DNA from: Chromatiales bacterium
GTDB taxonomy: Bacteria > Pseudomonadota > Gammaproteobacteria > Chromatiales > Chromatiaceae
Length of the DNA: 48,966 nt
Assembly (NCBI GenBank): GCA_024762485.1
Contig: JANTHH010000001.1
Location: 1 to 48,966 of the forward strand
Reading direction: 5' to 3'
The position numbers and the translations under genes were made by a program. Positions 44,564 through 48,966 of the stretch are shown here, piece by piece; position 1 is the stretch's first letter; each line of letters begins with the position of its first letter. The notes beneath the pieces are model-generated. The model ran no database searches. It was not told the DNA's origin and saw only the letters and a program-made list of their open reading frames with translations.

Positions 44564-45295
44564 CTACTGCTTTATCCGTCTGGCATTCACGCCAATGAAA
44601 ATAATCACCAGGGCAACCGCCAGCGAGAACCATTGGAGCGCATAACCAAGATGCTTCTCCGGTCCCATCTGCATGACCGGTGACCAGTCCCCGGCAAGGG
44701 ACCCCGGCTCACCCTCATCCAGCACCAGGACCAGTGGAAACAGCTCCCGCTGCATCACATTCCCCAACATACGAACATCCAGGTAAGGATGCACGGATAC
44801 CGGCGAATCCATCGGGTAACTCAAATCCCCCATGGCAATGCCCACCGATGCCGGCTTGTCGAGATGTCCGTGCAACCTAACATCACCTGATGGCAGCGGC
44901 AGATCCGGCAAGGCGGAGCGATCAGGACCCGTCGGCACCCAGCCTCGATTCACCAGCAAGGCCCGGGTCCCACCGCCATCGGGAATCAGCAGGCTATAGA
45001 CGTGGTAACCCGCCTGTCCTTTACGAATGCGATTGTCCTGCAACCACTGGTGGCTCGAATCAAACCGCCCGCTCACCTTCGCCGGCCGGTAACGATCCTC
45101 CACAGACATGTCCCACTGCCAGTTGATGTCGAGCGCCGGGCGTTCAATGCCAGACTCACGTGCCTCAATCAGCAACTGCTTCTGCTCCGCCCTTTCCACC
45201 TGCCAGACACCCAGGCCGACCAACAGGCCAAGCAACAGGATGAATACCAGTGTGGGTATCAGTGACGGCCTGAACGAGAACCCGGCAACCGTCAC
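44564..45295 (-). CDS. surf1: Surf1 family oxidase assembly protein
   Basis: Surf1 helps insert heme A into subunit I. The 243 residues have two terminal helices (about 12-30, LIPTLVFILLLGLLVGLGVWQ; about 216-236) around a periplasmic domain with the family marks GVWQVERAEQK, VSGRFD, LLVNRGWVP and GYALQWFSLAV. The start is GTG 45295, nine bases after AAGGA. It lies 12 bases before the SCO-like gene and is divergent from the twin-helix gene at 45359. Confidence 0.94.
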   Translation of the reverse strand: MTVAGFSFRPSLIPTLVFILLLGLLVGLGVWQVERAEQKQLLIEARESGIERPALDINWQWDMSVEDRYRPAKVSGRFDSSHQWLQDNRIRKGQAGYHVYSLLIPDGGGTRALLVNRGWVPTGPDRSALPDLPLPSGDVRLHGHLDKPASVGIAMGDLSYPMDSPVSVHPYLDVRMLGNVMQRELFPLVLVLDEGEPGSLAGDWSPVMQMGPEKHLGYALQWFSLAVALVIIFIGVNARRIKQ

Positions 45296-45321
45296 TCACT
45301 GCATCCTTCAGGGGCGGTTGA

Positions 45322-45327
45322 TATAAT
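45322..45327 (+). promoter_or_regulatory. Consensus -10 element before the DUF2909 gene
   Basis: TATAAT is perfect and lies 31 bases before the ATG at 45359. The -35 region 17 bases upstream (CTGCAT) is poor, so an activator or weak transcription is likely. Confidence 0.45.
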
Positions 45328-45358
45328 CGGCACTCTTTTCGGCCATCGAGACATTTCC

Positions 45359-45604
45359 ATGTGGGTCAAGATCGTCATACTGCTTATCTTTGCAGGCATC
45401 CTGCTCAGCCTGGGGTCAGCCCTGTTCTATCTGGTACGGGATAAAGGGCACTCCCGAAAAAGCCTCCATGCACTGACCTTCCGGATTGGCCTCTCGCTGG
45501 GTCTCTTCATCTTCCTGATGATTCTGGCGGCCACCGGTGTCATCACCCCGCATGGACTGGTTCCACCCTCCGGCGAGACCCCCCCCGTCACGCAACAGGA
45601 GTAA
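45359..45604 (+). CDS. DUF2909 twin-transmembrane protein
   Basis: The 81-residue protein has two helices (about 2-24, WVKIVILLIFAGILLSLGSALFY shortened here to its Leu/Ile-rich core, and about 42-62) joined by a basic loop (RDKGHSRKSLHALTFRIG) and a Pro-rich tail. The sequence matches the DUF2909/twin-transmembrane family found in aa3 oxidase clusters of Gammaproteobacteria. It is the only plus-strand gene in this cluster and ends 13 bases before the convergent ctaE stop. Function is unknown; oxidase assembly is the natural guess. Confidence 0.88.
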   Translation: MWVKIVILLIFAGILLSLGSALFYLVRDKGHSRKSLHALTFRIGLSLGLFIFLMILAATGVITPHGLVPPSGETPPVTQQE

Positions 45605-45617
45605 TCAACATCTGGCG

Positions 45618-46484
45618 CTACAGCACGTAGACGAAGATGAACAGACCCAGCCAGACAACGTCAACAAAGTGCCAGTACCACGCCACACCCTCGAAGGCAA
45701 AGTGATTGTCGGGTGTGAAATGACCCTTCGCCGCCCTGATCGTTATCACGATCAACATGATGGTACCGAGGGTCACGTGAAAACCGTGGAACCCGGTCAG
45801 CATGAAGAAGGTCGAGCCGTATATGCCGGACTCGAGCGTCAGGTTCAGTTCGTGATAGGCGTGAATGTATTCATAGGCCTGGAAACCGAGAAAGACGGCG
45901 CCTAGCAGGACGGTGGCGACCAGCCACAGCACCGTCTTCGCACGATCATTCGCTTTAAGCGCCCAGTGGGACAGGGTGATGGTAACGCCCGAACTCAGCA
46001 GTAACAGGGTATTGAGTGCCGGGATACCCCATGCTCCCACTGTCTGGAATTCACCACCAACACCGGCCGGCCCGTTGGTAGGCCAGGCCTCGTTGAAGCT
46101 ACTCCAAAGGAACTCATGGGTAGCCGCACCTGAATCCTCACCCAGCAACCAGGGAACGGACAGCATTCGGGCATAGAACAGGGCGCCAAAGAAGGCCGCG
46201 AAGAACATCACCTCGGAGAAGATGAACCACATCATTCCCTGGCGGAAGGAACGGTCGACCTGCTCGTTGTATTCGCCTTTGAGGCTTTCCCTGATGACCG
46301 TGCCAAACCAACCGAACATCATGTAGAAGATGATAGCCAGTCCGACGGCCAGAACGGCGTAGCCCGTGCTGGAGCCATTGAAGGCACTCGCCGCGCCCAC
46401 CACCCCGATGGTGAGACCGACACTGGCAATAATCGGCCAGTAGCTGCCATGCGGTACATAATAATGATCACTTGCGTGAGCCAT
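45618..46484 (-). CDS. ctaE: Cytochrome c oxidase subunit III
   Basis: Subunit III stabilises the aa3 enzyme and its oxygen path. The 288 residues have seven helices and the family marks HASDHYYVPHGSYWPI, FWFSEVMFFAAFFGALFYAR-type segment (MWFIFSEVMFFAAFFGALFY), GVTITLSHWA and GFHGFHVTLGTIML, with AWYWHFVDVVWLGLF near the end. ATG 46484 is 39 bases past ctaG. The gene converges with the DUF2909 gene. Confidence 0.97.
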   Translation of the reverse strand: MAHASDHYYVPHGSYWPIIASVGLTIGVVGAASAFNGSSTGYAVLAVGLAIIFYMMFGWFGTVIRESLKGEYNEQVDRSFRQGMMWFIFSEVMFFAAFFGALFYARMLSVPWLLGEDSGAATHEFLWSSFNEAWPTNGPAGVGGEFQTVGAWGIPALNTLLLLSSGVTITLSHWALKANDRAKTVLWLVATVLLGAVFLGFQAYEYIHAYHELNLTLESGIYGSTFFMLTGFHGFHVTLGTIMLIVITIRAAKGHFTPDNHFAFEGVAWYWHFVDVVWLGLFIFVYVL

Positions 46485-46523
46485 AGCTCCCCCTCGTTAA
46501 AAAACGGTGTTGTTCCCAGTGGT

Positions 46524-47069
46524 TCAGTTTTTTTCGCTCTGTCCGGTTACATCGAAAAATGTATAGGCGAGACTCAAGGTTTTTATTTTTTCCGGCAAGG
46601 CCGGGGCGACGATGAAACGCAGGGGCATGGCCTTGGTCTCCCCCGCAGCCAGGTCCTGCTTGGTAAAACAAAAGCATTCGGTCTTGTTGAAATGACGGTT
46701 GGCCAGCCCTGGCGCGACACTGGGTACCGCCTGACCAGTCATCGCTCGCGATGTCCCGTTGTGTGCAGTGAAGATCGTCTCGTAGACCTGCCCCGGGTGT
46801 ACGCGCATCTGTGCCACCTCTGGAGTCACCTCCCAGGGCATCTGCGCACTGTTATTGACCACAAACTGAACCGTAACCAGACGATCGAGATCGGGCTGAT
46901 AGCGACTCGCTGCCTCCGCCTCTGCCATGCGTCCGGTCTTTCCGTTCAGACCGGTGATGTCACAGAACACGTTATAAAGCGGCACCAGCAGATATCCGAA
47001 ACCGAACATCATCACGACCACCAGCGCCATCCTGCCAGCCGATCTGAGGTTTGAATTACCGCCTGCCAT
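46524..47069 (-). CDS. ctaG: Cytochrome c oxidase assembly protein CtaG (Cox11)
   Basis: CtaG inserts copper into the CuB site of subunit I. The 181 residues have one helix (about 13-33, MALVVVMMFGFGYLLVPLYN), the conserved C36 in YNVFCDITGLNGKT, and the copper motif CFCF (C132, C134) in FNKTECFCFTKQ. The periplasmic beta domain (VTVQFVVNNSAQMPWEV) is normal. It begins 3 bases after the small gene upstream. Confidence 0.97.
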   Translation of the reverse strand: MAGGNSNLRSAGRMALVVVMMFGFGYLLVPLYNVFCDITGLNGKTGRMAEAEAASRYQPDLDRLVTVQFVVNNSAQMPWEVTPEVAQMRVHPGQVYETIFTAHNGTSRAMTGQAVPSVAPGLANRHFNKTECFCFTKQDLAAGETKAMPLRFIVAPALPEKIKTLSLAYTFFDVTGQSEKN

Positions 47070-47072
47070 CGC

Positions 47073-47186
47073 TCAGCCCGCCGTGGACGTCAGGTAGATG
47101 AAACCGACATAGAACGCCAAGGCAATCAGCCCGAGTATTATCGCCAGTGTGACATTCGATCTTTTCTTTCCTGTATCAGTACCCAT
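47073..47186 (-). CDS. 37-residue membrane protein, cytochrome oxidase small assembly type
   Basis: The 37-residue protein begins MGTDTGKKRSN and continues with one helix (VTLAIILGLIALAFYVGFIY). ATG 47186 has GGGAG at seven bases. A tiny one-helix gene in the same place, between ctaD and ctaG, is usual in proteobacterial aa3 clusters and is annotated as a small assembly protein. It is 3 bases before ctaG and 44 bases after ctaD, with a hairpin between. Confidence 0.85.
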   Translation of the reverse strand: MGTDTGKKRSNVTLAIILGLIALAFYVGFIYLTSTAG

Positions 47187-47197
47187 TGTCCACTCCC

Positions 47198-47223
47198 GGC
47201 ATCCCGCTGTGATGCGGGATGCC
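47198..47223 (-). promoter_or_regulatory. Intercistronic hairpin between ctaD and the 37-residue gene
   Basis: GGCATCCCGC and GCGGGATGCC form a perfect 10-bp stem with a 6-base loop, 7 bases after the ctaD stop, with no U-tract. It ends right before the ribosome site GGGAG of the next gene. An mRNA-stabilising or processing role is likely. Confidence 0.75.
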
Positions 47224-47230
47224 ACCGTTG

Positions 47231-48811
47231 TTATTTGACGACAGGCGCATCGGTGAAGGAGTGATACGGCGCGGGTGACGGCAGGGTCCATTCGAGGCCC
47301 TGCGCCCCTTCCCACACCTGGTCGGACGCCTTTTCACCGCCCCGGATCGTCTTGAATACGACATAGGCAAACATCAGCTGGGAAAGGCCGAAGACAAAGC
47401 CACCGATGGACGAGATCATGTTCCAGTCCGCGAACTGAACGGAGTAGTCGGGGATCCGCCGAGGCATGCCGGCAAGGCCGAGGAAGTGCTGCGGGAAGAA
47501 AAGCACATTCACCGAGATCGTGGAGATCCAGAAATGCAGTTTACCGAGGCGCTCGTCATACATATTCCCGGTCCACTTCGGCAGCCAGTAATAAGTGGCT
47601 GCCATGATCGAGTAAACCGCTCCGGTCACCAGCACATAATGGAAATGGGCCACCACGAAATAGGTGTCATGGTACTGGAAGTCAGCCGGTGCAATCGCCA
47701 GCATCAGGCCCGAGAATCCACCGATGGTGAACATGAAGATGAAGCCGATGGCAAACAGCATCGGCGTCTCGAAGGTCATGGAACCCTTCCACATGGTCGA
47801 CACCCAGTTGAACACCTTCACCCCGGTGGGCACGGCGATCATCATGGTGGCATACATGAAGAACAGTTCGCCCACCACCGGCATGCCGACGGTGAACATA
47901 TGGTGCGCCCAGACGATGAAGGACAGGAAGGCAATCGATGCGGTCGCGTAGACCATTGAGCTATAGCCAAACAGGGGCTTGCGCGCAAAAGTCGGAACGA
48001 TCGCCGAGACGATACCGAATGCCGGCAGGATCAGAATGTAGACCTCGGGATGACCGAAGAACCAGAAGATATGCTGGAACATCACCGGGTCACCGCCGCC
48101 CGCCGCACTGAAGAACGAGGTACCGGCAAACTTGTCGGTCAACAACATGGTCACCGCCCCGGCCAGTACCGGCATGGTGGCGATCAGCAGATAAGCCGTG
48201 ATCAGCCAGGTCCATGCGAACAGTGGCATCTTCATCAGGGTCATGCCCGGTGCACGCATGTTGAGTATGGTCACCACCACGTTGATCGATCCCATGATGG
48301 ACGAGATACCCATCAGGTGGATGGCGAATATCACGAACGGGAATGCCGCCCCTGTCTGCAGCACCAGTGGCGGGTACAGGGTCCAGCCGCCCGCGGGCGC
48401 ACCACCGTCCATGAAGAAGGTGCTGATCAACAGCGTGAAGGCAAAGGGAAGGATCCAGAAGCTGAAATTGTTCAGCCGTGGCAGTGCCATATCCGGCGCG
48501 CCGATCATCATCGGGATCAGCCAGTTTGCCAGGCCTGTGAAGGCCGGCATCACCGCACCGAAGATCATCACCAGGGCGTGGACCGTGGTCATCGAGTTGA
48601 AGAACTGCGGATCGACCAGCTGCATGCCAGGCTGGAACAGTTCTGCACGGATCACCATCGCCATCGCACCACCGATGAAGAACATCAGCAGTGCCAACAG
48701 CAGATACAGGGAGCCGATATCTTTGTGATTGGTTGTGGTAATCCAGCGCATCAGCCCCTTGGCGGGACCATGATCATGATGCTCATCATGTATCGCGGTT
48801 GCAGTTGTCAT
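47231..48811 (-). CDS. ctaD: Cytochrome c oxidase subunit I, aa3 type
   Basis: Subunit I holds heme a, heme a3 and CuB and pumps protons. The 526 residues carry the A-type marks: HPEVY with the D-path Glu and the Tyr-His pair, GAPDMALPRLNN with the D-path entry Asp, PTGVKVFNW with the K-path Lys, IVWAHHMFTVG with CuB histidines, and VVAHFHYVLV with heme ligands. The N-terminal HKDIGSLYLL and C-terminal SPAPYHSF are typical. ATG 48811 lies 21 bases after ctaC. Confidence 0.98.
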   Translation of the reverse strand: MTTATAIHDEHHDHGPAKGLMRWITTTNHKDIGSLYLLLALLMFFIGGAMAMVIRAELFQPGMQLVDPQFFNSMTTVHALVMIFGAVMPAFTGLANWLIPMMIGAPDMALPRLNNFSFWILPFAFTLLISTFFMDGGAPAGGWTLYPPLVLQTGAAFPFVIFAIHLMGISSIMGSINVVVTILNMRAPGMTLMKMPLFAWTWLITAYLLIATMPVLAGAVTMLLTDKFAGTSFFSAAGGGDPVMFQHIFWFFGHPEVYILILPAFGIVSAIVPTFARKPLFGYSSMVYATASIAFLSFIVWAHHMFTVGMPVVGELFFMYATMMIAVPTGVKVFNWVSTMWKGSMTFETPMLFAIGFIFMFTIGGFSGLMLAIAPADFQYHDTYFVVAHFHYVLVTGAVYSIMAATYYWLPKWTGNMYDERLGKLHFWISTISVNVLFFPQHFLGLAGMPRRIPDYSVQFADWNMISSIGGFVFGLSQLMFAYVVFKTIRGGEKASDQVWEGAQGLEWTLPSPAPYHSFTDAPVVK

Positions 48812-48832
48812 CTTCTATCAATCTCCAAGGGA

Positions 48833-48966
48833 TTAACGCGCCGCCTTGACGGCGGAGGGTTGAACAACACTGGCACTGTTGCCCCAGCTGTTACGCTCGT
48901 ACGTGATCACTGCGGCCAGATCGACATCGTTCAGCAGGCCCTTGTAGGCTGCCATCGCCGTGCCAC
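48833..48966 (-). CDS. ctaC: Cytochrome c oxidase subunit II, C-terminal end (cut by window edge)
   Basis: Only the last 43 codons are in the window. They read GTAMAAYKGLLNDVDLAA, then VITYERNSWGNS, and end in VKAAR. The VITYERNSWGN segment is the closing helix of the cytochrome c domain fused to subunit II in many proteobacteria, so this is probably the heme c-bearing CtaC. The CuA site and membrane helices lie outside. Confidence 0.88.
   Translation of the reverse strand, partial: GTAMAAYKGLLNDVDLAAVITYERNSWGNSASVVQPSAVKAAR

Noticed and set aside
45328..45343. CGGCACTCTTTTCGGC as a possible sigma54 site for the DUF2909 gene
   Set aside because: GG and GC are 11 bases apart and the -12 element is poor; a perfect TATAAT is immediately upstream.

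Overview
The window is a contiguous, GC-rich (roughly 60-65% by eye) bacterial chromosome segment with dense, mostly housekeeping gene content. Gene order (ubiX-lonN, mutM, tex, coaD-ferredoxin, rsmD-M16 peptidases, divergent ftsY-ftsE-ftsX-rpoH, then ccoNOQP-ccoGHIS and an aa3 ctaC-D-G-E/surf1/ctaA/ctaB cluster) points to a gammaproteobacterium. The Alvin-type ferredoxin and the carriage of both cbb3 and aa3 oxidases fit a relative of the purple and colourless sulfur bacteria (Chromatiales-like). That placement is inference; there is no rRNA here to test it. I see no mobile element, CRISPR array, tRNA or rRNA.

Layout. 1-1466: end of thiE, then hemL. 1458-8489 (minus): a five-gene operon read in the order coiled-coil protein, inner-membrane OmpA-domain protein, Ras/MglA-like small GTPase, hybrid histidine kinase, and a Hpt-REC-REC protein ending in degenerate GGDEF/EAL domains. 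8732-13010: a second envelope/signalling block made of a peptidoglycan-binding lipoprotein with eight 23-residue repeats, a stand-alone Hpt protein, an NtrC-type sigma54 activator and divergent mscS. 13130-19515: DedA-LssY fusion, small lipase-like hydrolase, LonN, UbiX, MutM and a PAS/GGDEF sensor. 19697-28178: Tex, gamma-glutamyltransferase, ferredoxin, CoaD, RsmD and an M16 peptidase pair. 28352-32943: ftsYEX, rpoH and a PhnD-like binding protein. 33154-41649: the complete cbb3 oxidase locus with its assembly genes plus a 33-residue membrane protein. 42035-48966: the aa3 oxidase locus with heme A synthesis and copper-insertion genes, with ctaC cut by the window edge.

Most interesting region. 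The sigma54 activator/Hpt operon (10200-11893) is flanked on both sides by near-consensus sigma54 promoters (11 of 12 fixed positions each): TGGCACTGCCCTTGCT on the minus strand at 10034-10049, facing the repeat lipoprotein gene, and TGGCACGCAATTCGCT on the plus strand at 12096-12111, facing mscS. This reads as a compact envelope or turgor regulon. The activator operon has an Hpt protein but no kinase, while the neighbouring five-gene operon supplies a hybrid kinase that would need an Hpt, so the two blocks may form one phosphorelay. In the five-gene operon the membrane protein carries a cytoplasmic region resembling roadblock/longin partners of Ras-like GTPases on one side of its membrane segment and a peptidoglycan-binding OmpA domain on the other. 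It could therefore couple GTPase state to the cell wall. I regard this pair of loci as the best candidate for an undescribed system.

The respiratory part is conventional in order but has several less usual elements: a FixH with a roughly 85-residue multi-helix N-terminal extension, a tiny membrane protein after ccoS, a SCO-like copper protein between surf1 and ctaA, and a perfect 10-bp hairpin between ctaD and a 37-residue gene.
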